Assembly (NCBI GenBank): GCA_003640385.1
Contig: RCAB01000003.1
Coordinates: forward strand, 62,001-126,000
DNA length: 64,000 nucleotides
Reading direction: 5' to 3'
Source: Setaria digitata
Lineage: Eukaryota > Nematoda > Chromadorea > Rhabditida > Setariidae
Of the stretch, positions 1 through 31,700 are shown piece after piece (position 1 is the stretch's first letter; every line of letters begins with the position of its first letter). Under the pieces are notes generated by a model. That model had not been told where the DNA came from and did not search any database. It saw nothing but the letters and a program-made list of their open reading frames with translations. Both the position numbers and the translations under genes were made by a program.

Positions 1-3000
1 TCCTTGCTATACTCAAGCCATGACATTACCTAGTGACAAAAAAAGTTCTTTCTGCCGTAGACTCAAATAATGATTCGAAGATTATGATTTACACCGACCG
101 AATAACAATACAGTGATGTTTCATCATGCAAAGATTCAGAGATAAAAAAGTGTTTGTTGAAAATGTTCACATTTGAGTAATTTCTTGAAACCGACAGGTA
201 AAGGGGAAGCGTTTTGAATATTTACACATGAAGTATTCGTCGCAAAATCAATTTTATTGCTTTTAAAACGTATTTTTGTGCCATCAATTTAGATAATGCT
301 CACATTTCTTGGATTCCGAGCATACTACTAAGATGAAGCTGTTTGTTTATCAATGAATTACTTTATTTCCATCAATAAAGATGAGCTGATTTAAAATCTT
401 TTAAATGTATTATGATTTTATTTTATGAATGCTCAAAATTTGTGGCATTTTCATTCCTTTTTTTTTTTAATTCAAAGCAAGATGACAAAAATAGGAAAAT
501 AAGACGAAGCAAAATTTAGTCCAGATTTTCAAGGACAAAAAGCCGCCAATTAATAACGCACCTGTCAAAATATTTAGTTGGGCTTTAATTTTCAGGACAA
601 ATATTTGCTAGCAAAAAATAGTAATCCAAAATAACAAAACTTTCCTCAAAAAGTCCGTTTTCAGTGCATTAAAGATATTTTGCAAGGAAAAGAGAAGGTT
701 CCAAAAATAAAACATAAAAATGTATTTGAAGAAGCAAAAAATGCGCCCATCAATTTTTTCATTTAACACATTTCCGGTTCCAGCCTCATTTATCCTCGTT
801 CGAGCAGGACCAATTCAAAAAAAATGAAACGTGATTTTGTTGTTCTTTAATATTTTTATTCCTACTTTTTTTTATATTAGTATTATTATTAACATTATAA
901 AAACAATAATGAAGTTGTACTTGTCGTTTTATTTTAATTTTAATTTTACTTTTACTTTAACTACACTTCATTTCAAGGGACAGCAAACAAATTTACGGCT
1001 TTCGTCTATGCTGAGAAGATTTTATGAGAGAAGATTGTCATAAAAATTCCTAGTTATTCCTGCAATTATAATGCCTTATCTCGATATAGTTGATTAAAAA
1101 AAGTGTCATTGATTCCTTTACTGCGACTATGTTTGCTAAATTAGCCTATAATGCTTATCACTAAAATATATGCATAACAGTTGAAATTATCATTATTAGT
1201 GGAAGCAAGGCCAATTTAACACCAACTTAATGATCTCAGTTTATTAAAATGTGATTATTCTGAATGGTACCACAGCAGATGGCAAAATCTATGAATAAGT
1301 TTCGCTTAATGAAAAATTATTTAGAAGTCAGGATGCTGTAGTAGATAGTCAACCTGAAAAGAGGATAGTTTGAGCCTAATTAAGGGGATCAAAGTAGCTC
1401 ACATTCAAGTGATAATTATGGAGCAGATTATGTTCCCTAAGGTTCAATGAACATTAAATTGGAAGAAGATAGGAAGATAATGACAATATACTGCATTAAG
1501 TCTTCTTTCCTTTATGTCGTCGGACGTTCTGTCCTCCAACGATCCCAACAGTCCCTCGATCGTGTCATTTTTGTCCTTGCAGCAATTGTCGTAATTCCAT
1601 GTCCTTGGCTCACTCTCTTCTCTCTCATCCTCCTAACTTCATGTCCTTGGCTCATTCTCTTCTATCTCATCCTCCTATTCACCTACCAATTTCTTCTCAT
1701 AAATAATTCAGTTGCCTACAGTTTTCTACAACTGTCAGCTAGTTCGACCTCAACTCGATAAACCTTTCTATTGGTTCAGTTGTCCAGATCAAATAAGAGA
1801 CACTCTTGCAAACTTTTGAAATGGATTGCATGCATCACTGCTTGCTTGGAGGCTGTGTCCAGTGCGGTCTTTCAGACTTTTAGCGTTTAGCTTATATTCT
1901 TTTTTCTCGTAAAAAACTTTCATGCACGACAGCTACTCCATTTTATTTCAAATTCCAATTGATTTGTGCTTTAAAGAAAATTTTTTTTAGGAATAGTTTC
2001 ACTTTTTCGTGATACTTTCTCTTTAGCCGTTCAACTCATTTTTTGCTTGTCCGTCTGATTGATTCTTGTCCAGGTGGAATTGAAAAACTTTTTTTTGGTT
2101 TATTTTGTTTATCTGGTTTCACATCATTTCAAATATTTTCATTAGTGGTTGATTTGGCTCTGTCCTTGAATCGCCAATTTTCTCGAGGTAATTGATTTCT
2201 TCAAACTAAAATTTATTTTCGCGTTAATGTTGATGAATGTAAGCACGATTTAAAAATTGTTAGGACTTCTTAACTAATTTATTACACTAATATTACTTTA
2301 GGCTTTTTATGACCGATGGCTGCTTGAACAGTTTAATCGCTTTTTTAACTTCAAACCTAGTAATAGAATACTGCTTCTTCACACATAAAGTAAGAAATGC
2401 TTCAAGACCGGAAAGGCATTAGTCAGTCTTTCTGGAGCTCCCACTGTATTGTGTTACTCTCTTTTTCCTTCTTCTCTCAGATCCGAAAATAATTCATCAG
2501 AAATCGAAAATAGAATCGATTTTTACTATCTGTAATAATCACTGTCATCATTTTCTAATATGACCCCTCTGAGTAACACTGAACAGTGAGATACTGTAAG
2601 TCCTACTGACCACGATATCTTATCGATGTTTCCAACAAGTTCCTAACATATTCTTGTGATTTTTTTGTTAGATGATGTTGGAAACAAAGACAATAATTTC
2701 ATAACATTAATATTAACAATAATATCAGCAAATGCTTCTTGTTTCACTAATAACATTGTTTAACTTTATGACGATGACGATAAATGATCAATGGCCGACG
2801 ATAAAGCAATCAGAGAAGGTCAGGACTTTGAATTCTTATTCTCAAAAATATAAAAAATGCCAAAAATGATACCATTTAAGTGGAATGGTTGACCATTCCA
2901 AACTACTGAAATTGTTATTTGTTGAAATTAATCTCTTCAATCTCTGCAATGCGACGAGTAGACTGAATATTTGATGGCTCAATTGCTCAAAATATATCCA

Positions 3001-5551
3001 ATTTTATATGTCGCAAAACATGCGATTACATATATTTGTATCCATGAGAGGAATATTACATGGGACTGTACCTTTTAAATCTGAAAACGTTAAAATTTAT
3101 TTTGGATTTTTTCCGTCAAAGCATGGTATCCTTCAGACCTTGTAATCAGCGAACATCATATTATTGCTATTGTAGTGCGATAGCACAGTATTAGTCTACT
3201 ATGTAAATAAATTATACTCAAGTACCAAGTATGCTCTTTAAGAGGTTGAGAAAGATAAAGATTGGAACTCTAAGTATCATTCTTGGATTCTGTCAAACAG
3301 ATTGTATAGCATAACTCAAATATTGCTAAAATTATTCTGACAAAGAGTTTCTTCTATCTTGTTAAAGTTGTAGAAATAACTAGTTTGCTTCATTAATGGC
3401 CTGAATTTTAACAGCAGTAAAGCAAGTTGCATGATTTCATTTTTATCTGTCTCAGCATCACAACTTTGAAATGATATTTCAATCCATTATTATTTTATCC
3501 CAATTCTTACTTTTTAATTCTCACTACCATAGCTTTTTTCTTTCTCAACGTAAAGAGATAAAATTTCGTTAAAATAAATGATTTAAAAAAACCTATTTTT
3601 TGCGTTGAAGGAAGTGTCTTACAATATTTTATTTTTGAAGTGTATCTGTAGTAAAAGTTTTTGATTGGCACCTAAATGAAATCACAATCAACCAACTTTC
3701 TCATTGCTTTACATACAAACTAGTCTATCGAGTCACGATACATCATCACCCAATCGCCCCATTTTTCCTCTGCTCTATCATTCCTCCATTTCAGTTCGAT
3801 TTAACTTGATTTGACTTAACTCTTTTATTGACTGTCAGCAGACTGAATGGCGGATGCATTTGTTTGTGAAATTTAAAATTACTAGAAAATTTACCATAGA
3901 CCAGTACTAATTAAAACTTGACATATAGTTACAACTGTGGTTTAGGATTTTGCAACTTTAAGAATGGTTTGGTGACTTCTTTACCCGGTTAAATTTTCTT
4001 TTGCTTATTTTCTAAAATACAATCTTAGATTTGTCAGCAGCAACATAAAGTATTTGAAATTTCAGTGTTTTTCTCAACTAAACTCGTTCTGAACGAGATA
4101 TAGTAAATCATTATCTGTCAGAAATTCTCCCTTCAGATCATTTTTTTTTTTTTTCAAATCCGGTTTCTCGAATTATTTCAATTAAGCTGACTGTTTTAGT
4201 TCTATTGGCTGTTTGTTTATCACTGTTCCACTTTTATACATAAAATTCTCACATTACTTCTCACTGCAAATCGAGTTACTTATGCTATTCGGAATTCTAT
4301 CAAGTGCAAACGAAGAAGATATTGACTGAAGTGGAAATTATCTTTTCTATCTCAAGAACCACCTTAAACAAATAAACAATAGTAGTACCATACCTGCCAG
4401 GAAACTAGTACCATCGACGTGCATCTGTTTTTTTCTTTCAATGGAGAAGGGAGTGGGAGGGTTGGTTAAAGTTGGTTAGATTTCAGATTAAAATACACCG
4501 ATGGATAAGTTCCTTCCTTTACTTCTTTGTAAAGTTTCAATCTTTAATTAAGCTTCAGTCATCACACCAAACCAGAGAATTTGTCCCGTTCCTTGAAAAT
4601 CCGATCATTCAGTTACAGTTGAACACTGCACCACGCAATGTGTCCGATATCAATCAGCAAATTACGTAGTTCCTAACGTTTCTGGATTTCATCTTCATCT
4701 TGACTGTCACTCAATTTCCTTAGTTCCTTTGATATTAGCAAACTCGTCGTAGTCATTCCTGTTTTACAGAATGACCCCTTCCCTTATGCATGTTTTTTCT
4801 CTGCTTTTAATGACATTACTCTGGATACCCATGTTGCTAAAAAATTTCCGCCATCTGGCGGCTTTGTGCAATGAAATTTCAAAGTGAAAGCAGTGAAGCA
4901 TTTTTATTCCTGATACTAAGTCATCATACCTACATCATCTTAGATTCGCAATTTCTCCTTGGATATTTTCAGTCGTCTCCATTTTCACGTCAGGTGGATC
5001 AGCTTCCAGTGGAACATTGCTTACGATTTTGTGTTTGACTGTTTTTCATTCAAACATTCTTTACTCTTGATTTCACTGACTGTTTTTAGCAGCGCACGGG
5101 ATGTTAAATTAAATGTTATTTGTCAAGTGTTACAGGTTCTGTTAGGAGTGTGTAGTAATTCTGAAAATATTACGTTGTTTAAAACGTTAATGGGTGCAAA
5201 AAGTTTTTAATTCTAACTTGTCAGTTCCGTTTGCATCGTCACTGCATTTTTATTTTCCTGAATATCTCTTCGTCCCAGAAAACCAAGCTCGTTGGAAGTA
5301 GAAATACTCTCTAGGTAATACACTTTGCTATTATAACTTCTAATTATTTCTGCTTGTTGTTCAAATTTTGGATGTGAACCCATTTTTTAGAATCAAAGAA
5401 TGCTGATTCACAATGTTGCAATAAAAATTTTCGCAGAAATGATTCAGTTGGAAGCAGAAACTCTTCCCAACCAGCATATTCTGTTACCATAGCTGCTAAT
5501 CATTGGTAGTCATCTCTCTCTTTTTGCTGGATGAAATGAATTCCTTTACAG
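1..5551. other. Long AT-rich stretch upstream of the receptor phosphatase
   Basis: I see no convincing gene. Short open frames occur (831-1043, 1447-1761, 4472-4669, 4959-5210) but they are low-complexity or lack family resemblance. The last kilobase has splice-like fragments that could be 5' exons of the phosphatase: about 4639-4669 (reads L-Q-L-N-T-A-P-R-N-V-S), about 5281-5314 (K-P-S-S-L-E-V-E-I-L-S) and about 5392-5507 (S-K-N-A-D-S-Q-C-C). Their phases do not join cleanly, so I leave them unassigned. The promoter and signal-peptide exon of the phosphatase probably lie here. Confidence 0.4.
1598..1681 (+). repeat. Two tandem copies of a 42-bp C/T-rich unit
   Basis: The unit starting CATGTCCTTGGCTCACTCTC at 1598 repeats at 1640 with four or five differences. 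It is a pyrimidine-rich duplication. The period is a multiple of three, so the overlapping open frame repeats a hydrophobic 14-residue block (C-P-W-L-x-L-F), but nothing else supports coding. Confidence 0.85.
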
Positions 5552-25949
<20,398 letters not shown>

Positions 25950-26772
25950 TAGATATTTTCTACTTATAACATTTTTTACTGCATTTTTCTGCGGAGAATA
26001 CTGGTTGGGACTACTGCATTTGTCTTGAAGCTTTGTTACTGTTATAATATGTATGTGATAGGTTCAAGACATTATAATTTGAACAGCTTAAAGGGAAGTC
26101 GTTCAATTTTTAAAGCAATAATGTCGCAAACGGATTTCAGTATCTTTTATATAAATTTCTTGATGAGCTCAAAATATCGGTTATATTTACAATAAGTTCT
26201 GATGCCCAGTCATATTTTAGCCAGACTACCTCGTGATTTGCACAATATACATTATTTAACTAGTATTTTTTGGGTCCCCGCTTCTGAATTTGAAAAGTGT
26301 CATAAAGAAATAGTACGGGTTTTCTCCCACGATTTTTCGATGTTTCTGTGTTAGAATTTTTGTACATTGTTGTTACTTTGCTCAATAAAATTCATGTTAA
26401 TGAATGTGATATTCTCCTCCGACTTCTATTTGAAACTTTTACTAATGTGAAGTTATTCATTCATCTTTTCTGGGCAGCTAATTTTTTACCCGTTGGAACC
26501 TTTCTTAAATTACTTTGTTGAATAAACATTTATTTCCATTTTTAATTATTCCTCGATTATGAAGTGAGATGCTGCAGAAGCATATTTTGATTACTGTGTT
26601 CATTTAGAGGGTAAGACTTTAATTGTATTCATTTATATCGTGAAGTCATCTAGTTAAGTTAGCGGTAAAAAGTCCATTTGAGTGGTACGTTTATCACTAA
26701 ATTTTGTGTATTGCATTTCGTATATATCGTCCGGAAATTTAAGATTGGTTTTTGAAATTAGATTTAATCCAG
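25950..26772. other. 3' flank between convergent genes
   Basis: Contains the presumed 3' UTR of the receptor phosphatase and its polyadenylation signals. No gene or RNA gene is visible. Confidence 0.6.
26394..26399 (+). terminator. AATAAA polyadenylation signal, receptor phosphatase
   Basis: AATAAA about 445 nt after the phosphatase stop codon, in AT-rich DNA with no other gene between. It is the likeliest 3'-end signal; a second AATAAA occurs near 26520. Confidence 0.5.
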
Positions 26773-26949
26773 TCATTTCTTGAAGTTTGTGCTGTTTTGT
26801 GAAAATCGTATACCGTTAATGTACAAATCCTTCGGAATAAAAGCAGGGCAGTTTGCTCGGACGTGGATTTGGTGGGTGGGACATTGTTTGGAGTTTTCAT
26901 CAATGGACACTTTGAAGTCGATGACATAGCCGTTTTCTTGGCATAATTC
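26773..26949 (-). other. Candidate terminal coding exon, unknown protein
   Basis: On the minus strand, after a TTTTTCTTAAG acceptor, a 58-codon frame opens E-L-C-Q-E-N-G-Y and closes with TGA, reading ...I-H-V-R-A-N-C-P-A-F-I-P-K-D-L-Y-I-N-G. It could be a last exon of the small gene upstream, which would require skipping that gene's own stop, or part of an unannotated gene. A second frame over the same DNA is also open, so coding status is uncertain. Confidence 0.35.
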
Positions 26950-27370
26950 CTTAAGAAAAAGTTATGTTCTCAACAAAATAACGGAAGTTTCTTTGAAAGA
27001 GAAGTCAAAGTTATAAACTAAAGGCAATTCAAAAAAAGCAATGTTGTAGTCAAGTCAAAAGATTGCTGCGAAGAATCAAAAACTGCAGCAAAGGAACTGA
27101 GCTGTGGAACCATATTTTCCTTCATTAGCATGGTGTTTCGGTCAAAATTAAAAATGTGCGTAGCGGAGGAATTCAGATTTTTCCGTTACTTATCTTCCAG
27201 CTTATCTCCCAATGTGGAGTTTGTAGGCTTTTAAATAGAAGAAAATAAATTAATAGGCAAAACATTCATTTTATGCAACACCACTATTTTGTCTCTTGGA
27301 AGGTTCATAATTGGCCTAACCGGTCTGCAGATTATATGCTGATACACCATTTCCTGTCCTTAAGCCTTAC

Positions 27371-27840
27371 TTATAAAAGTTCTGGTAATCGTACATAGGG
27401 TCGCTTGTCCATCCTGACTGATCTGCTTGTAGAAATTATTTCTTTGGATTTCAGTGGTGGGGTGATGTCCATTCGTGATAAAGAATCGTCTGAGGACAGT
27501 TTGCTGTAAAATTTTGCTAAGATTTTAATGAAGAAAGTAAGGCGTCAAATAACAAAAATAGGGATTTTTGGAAATGCTGTCGTCTTCTACATTGCGATTT
27601 ATTTTAAAAATAGCTGAGCCTAAACCAACAGTTTAAAACAATGGAGACGAACTTTTTTGATCTCGACTTTCTCTTGTCATCATATTCTCTAATCAACAAT
27701 AATCTTTTATTATCATCGGTTATGTAAATGTGGTCCGTTTTTTGTAAGCTTTCTTCGGGACCAATAGGAAAACTAAGCAACTCCTCGACTCGATCGGCCG
27801 AAAAGATATTTTTGGGATCTACATCCTGCCTTAACGACAT
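27371..27840 (-). CDS. Small two-exon gene, 106-residue protein of unknown function
   Basis: Exon 27653-27840 (188 nt) and exon 27371-27503 (133 nt) join in phase to give 106 codons plus stop. The protein starts M-S-L-R-Q-D-V-D-P-K-N-I-F and ends R-P-Y-V-R-L-P-E-L-L. It is hydrophilic and rich in Lys, Asp and Ser, with no signal peptide or membrane helix. I do not recognise a family. A TTACTTTAG acceptor sits 9 nt before the ATG, which fits spliced-leader addition in a nematode (inference). The intron is 149 nt. The gene lies about 0.9 kb downstream of PSME4 on the same strand, rather far for a typical nematode operon. It could also be an internal part of a longer gene. Confidence 0.5.
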
Positions 27841-28332
27841 CCGATCCTGCTAAAGTAAGAATGTAGTGATTATTATTTCATTTATTTTGCCATTTTAATC
27901 ACAGTCTACATGAATTCCCCTGTTTTCTTTTTCGGATTTTCGACTTCCTGTTTTGTCTTTCCAGAAAATCTTCATCTCCATTTTAAAAACTGTGAAGATT
28001 TACTTCCGCATTTTTTATTTTCTCATATTCTTCAACGATATCACCTAGAAAAAATAGTGCTTTCACTTTCAAATTGTTATTCAGAGTTATAACAAAATAT
28101 CAGTGATAGAAAACCTTAGTCAACAAGTATGGTTAATGAAGCTTACTTTTAGTAGTCTTAGTCATTATTATCCTTGAAAACGTCGGTTTTTGGAAGCCGC
28201 AGCAAAACTGTTTGACTCGAACTTAGTAGAGATTTAAGTTCAAACGACTGACAGCCGTACTTTGTACGCTCACAACCTAAAATGACACAAATCTATGCAT
28301 CGTGACATTCAGCTACAATATTCAAACCACCA

Positions 28333-28366
28333 GAATTTTAATAATAATCGATTATTATTAAAATTC
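28333..28366. repeat. 34-bp perfect palindrome
   Basis: GAATTTTAATAATAATC is followed directly by its exact reverse complement, centred at 28349/28350. It is only 15 bp from the next hairpin. Confidence 0.9.
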
Positions 28367-28380
28367 CTTCTTTGATCCAT

Positions 28381-28475
28381 TAGACTGTTACGACAACGAA
28401 CACTTCAACTTTACATAGATACACTGTTCTCAATATATCCTGTAAAGTTGAAGTACTCATTATCGTAGCAGTCTA
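28381..28475. repeat. Long stem-loop, about 35-bp arms, 25-nt loop
   Basis: Arms 28381-28415 and 28441-28475 are reverse complements except for five positions, all transitions, so most become wobble pairs in RNA of one or the other strand. The innermost 15 bp (ACTTCAACTTTACA side) pair perfectly. Length and loop resemble a microRNA precursor, but it may instead be a small inverted-repeat element. Transcription is unknown. Confidence 0.8.
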
Positions 28476-28751
28476 GCACGTCCCCGTGATCTTTTACATC
28501 TCCTTCACCTTTACTCCAATCCAGTCGTCCCCTTATAATTTCATTTCAGTCGAGCTGTAGACTATTATTCCTTGGTAATTTTTACGACAGCCAAATCTTT
28601 TAGCACAGCAAATTTGACAATTCTTTTATAAATTCAGCCGTACCAACAAATATTGTTGTTTCACAGTCGCAAGGTAACAAAAATAGTCCAGAAATTTGGT
28701 ACTAATGCGTGAACAACAAAAGAAGCAGATTTATAAATTGTTACGGACGAT

Positions 28752-31700
28752 TTATACATAGTAATTAGGTGAGATGACATTTTGTATGGGAACAAGCAGC
28801 TTCTGTATTACATCTTTTTCACCCATTTCAATCATCTTATCACGATGTGTGCGTAAAAATGATCGTAAGGTTTCTGTCACTGTACTCTGCAGAACTTTTA
28901 ATTTTAATTATTTATGTAGTTAGCAAAATTATTCAGTTGGACTACCCGAAACCTTTACTAAATCATTTACACTGTGACTTAATGACATTTCTCCTCCTAC
29001 TGCTATTTGGCAAAACATACTTGACATAAAGCAAGTTCGTTTAGGATACTAAAATTTCAGTTTAGAACTTCACGTAACAACGACAATTCTTTGCTTATCA
29101 AAAAGAAATCCTGCTCACACGTGTTAAGGAGTCAGTGCTGGTGCCAAGTTGGCAGTATTCTGGAATCATATTGAATACCAAAGGTGGAATAGTGAATGGA
29201 AAAGCACGAATCACTGCAGACAGGGCCAATACAGCGCCGTGGCGTTTGCACAGTACCTTATGATTTGTGCACTCGAATAATTCCTTCTAACAATTGACTT
29301 TAAGTTAATAAATTTCAACTTGCAGTAGCCTAATTTAACATTCTGCTAATAAAAGAAATTTTGTCTTTTAACAAAAGAAATGTTCTGATTTCAAAGAATT
29401 TACAATGTAGCAACTGGTGATCGATTGAAAATCACAACGTATCAGTGCTGTCAGGCAATCAGCCGCCTCTCGTCGCACTTCCAGCTGCGTATGACAGATT
29501 GCACTGTTAACCATTCGTCTAAAGATTCATTTATGATTCTCATTAACGAAAAGTAAAAGTAAAGAACTAAAGCTTTTTCAAAACTTCTTGAGTTGTAAAC
29601 TTTAAAGTAGAAAAGAACTAAAGACGCAAGAAAGATACTCAATGATAGAGTGAGAGATTAATGGGTCAACAAACACCTCAGAGTTTATTTGTATTTGTTT
29701 TCATACGTTGCTACAACTTCAATTCCAGAGCAGCTTATGATTTTTCTTGATCATAGCAAAAAGCTCTCTTTCAAAAAGGTTACCGAACAATTTCAGGCCT
29801 CTTTTGCTTCTCGCAAACGTGTATATTTGAAAATATGAATACATGAAGGAACTTCATTATTGATACCAAAGCCTTCCAACTCACACTCTTATTCATTGTC
29901 TGTAAACACAACTTGAATTTTCTAAACCATCTCCTCATACTAGGGAGTGAGATAATGTCGAAGGTGTCACCTTCTCAAACTTTTTAGGAATGCACCTGTT
30001 CAACACTGTTCAGCATCTCATCAGCAAGTTCGTTGCACAGATAGATACCAGACCAGGATTGGAACAGGATGTCACTTGCACCAACTGCCAAATCGGCATC
30101 CCCTACCACTTCTGCTTGCTCGTTACTGAAATGAACTGATGGTTTAAAAAAGATTTTTTTTTTTTGAATGAAGACTTCATAAAATGAGTCGAAGCAACTC
30201 ACTCGGCTGTTTCCTCATCAGCAAGATGAGTTATAAGTGGAAAGAGAGATATGATTGGCGATGATAAAGCCGTGAAACAGGACAGGAAATATGCATTCAA
30301 AAATCTTAGCAAAGTTTTAATGTATAATTGACGCTAAAAAAATTTAAAACTTAATCTTCACTAAACTTGTTTTTTTTTTTTTGAATTTAATCGTTTTTCC
30401 TTTAGTTGAGACTGTTAAAAATATCAGAAAATGCTTCTCAGTTAATTATTTTACATGGAGTGATTAAAAATAAAAAATAAAAGTGTTTCAGATAAGAATC
30501 TATGCATGGAAAAACTTGAAATTAAAGACAAATTTCGACCTATTTCGCAAAAATTTGTAGAGGTAAATCAATTATAGGCAGTAGCATAATTCACTTTTGT
30601 ATTCAGATTGGCAACTTTCTCAATGCGAAATCGGCCTCTAACACATAGTGAATTTTTTGATGAACTAGAAAGTGGTATTTGTGAAAATTGTGTCATCAGC
30701 AGCCTGTTTTCAATTTGTACCTTCCATAGCTTCATTGTATCCTGGACCTGGAAACTATTTAGTGAAATTTAAATATAATTAAGAATGATTCCAAAAAAAA
30801 AGACAGTACTGCGATATATAAAGTCAGGATCAAAGAAGGCAAAGACTGCCTGTAAAAACTGATACTAACTTCCATAAGATGTAACAGTTTCATCTTAGCA
30901 ACTCAGTTATTACAATAATTGCAATAACAAAATAGAATTTACGTGATCATCAAATATCTTCATTATTTCCCCGAGTTTCGGAATTTTATAGGCTGCTGGT
31001 ATATCGTCTCCAACACCCGTAGCAAAACCGTAAACAGCAGGAAATGAAAGCACACTGTAAAAGAGGAACTTTCTTCCTTGTGCTGATTCGATGCTTCTCT
31101 CTTGCAAGAATAATTGGTGAGTTCTGCTTGCTAATGAAGAGTTCATATTCTAACGAGCAGCATGCATTCCTCGGGAAGTTTGAAATGCGATTTATTTGAG
31201 CTATATTTTCTCACCAATTTTAGAGGAAATTTATATAACTTCACCACTATAATTTAACGGTTTTCAAACCCCTTTCTTGTTTAGATTATTTTAAAGAATT
31301 CCAAACTTTGCAATCTGATCACGCTCTGGTGCTAGCCATGCATGTGGTATCATGTCATTTGCAATACGTATCACTCTATTCAACAGCTGTGTTGTTCTCC
31401 AAGCTGAACACGAAGAAACATACTGTGCAAGGCCTAATCGTCTGAAGCAGAAATCAAATTAATCATCACTTCTGGTTGAGATCATTTACAGTTTTATAGC
31501 ACTAGCCATAGTGGAATAAGTTAGGAAATGGGAGAATTTCTTTCCATTTGTCGTAGGGCTTCTTGGCTCTATTACACTGAAAAGTTTTAAGAAAAGAGAA
31601 TTGCTCACACACATCGATGCCAGGACGTGGATGCAGGCTTCGAAACGATCTCAAAAATCGTCTCTACAAGCCAATGAAATCTCCTTATATCGGTAACATC

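Larger units (their letters stand above)
27841..28751. other. Intergenic stretch with palindromes
   Basis: Between the small gene and the end of PSME4. It carries a 34-bp perfect palindrome and a long hairpin (both annotated). Otherwise it is AT-rich with no gene seen. Confidence 0.6.

Noticed and set aside
831..1043. 70-codon frame rich in Phe, Ile and Asn
   Set aside because: Pure AT-bias low complexity; no splice or family support.
1447..1761. 104-codon hydrophobic frame
   Set aside because: Driven by the C/T-rich 42-bp duplication; no other coding sign.
27369..27503. Alternative reading of the second small-gene exon as Q-T-V-L-R-R-F-F...
   Set aside because: It does not fit the phase left by exon 1; the K-L-S-S-D-D-S frame does and ends in a stop.
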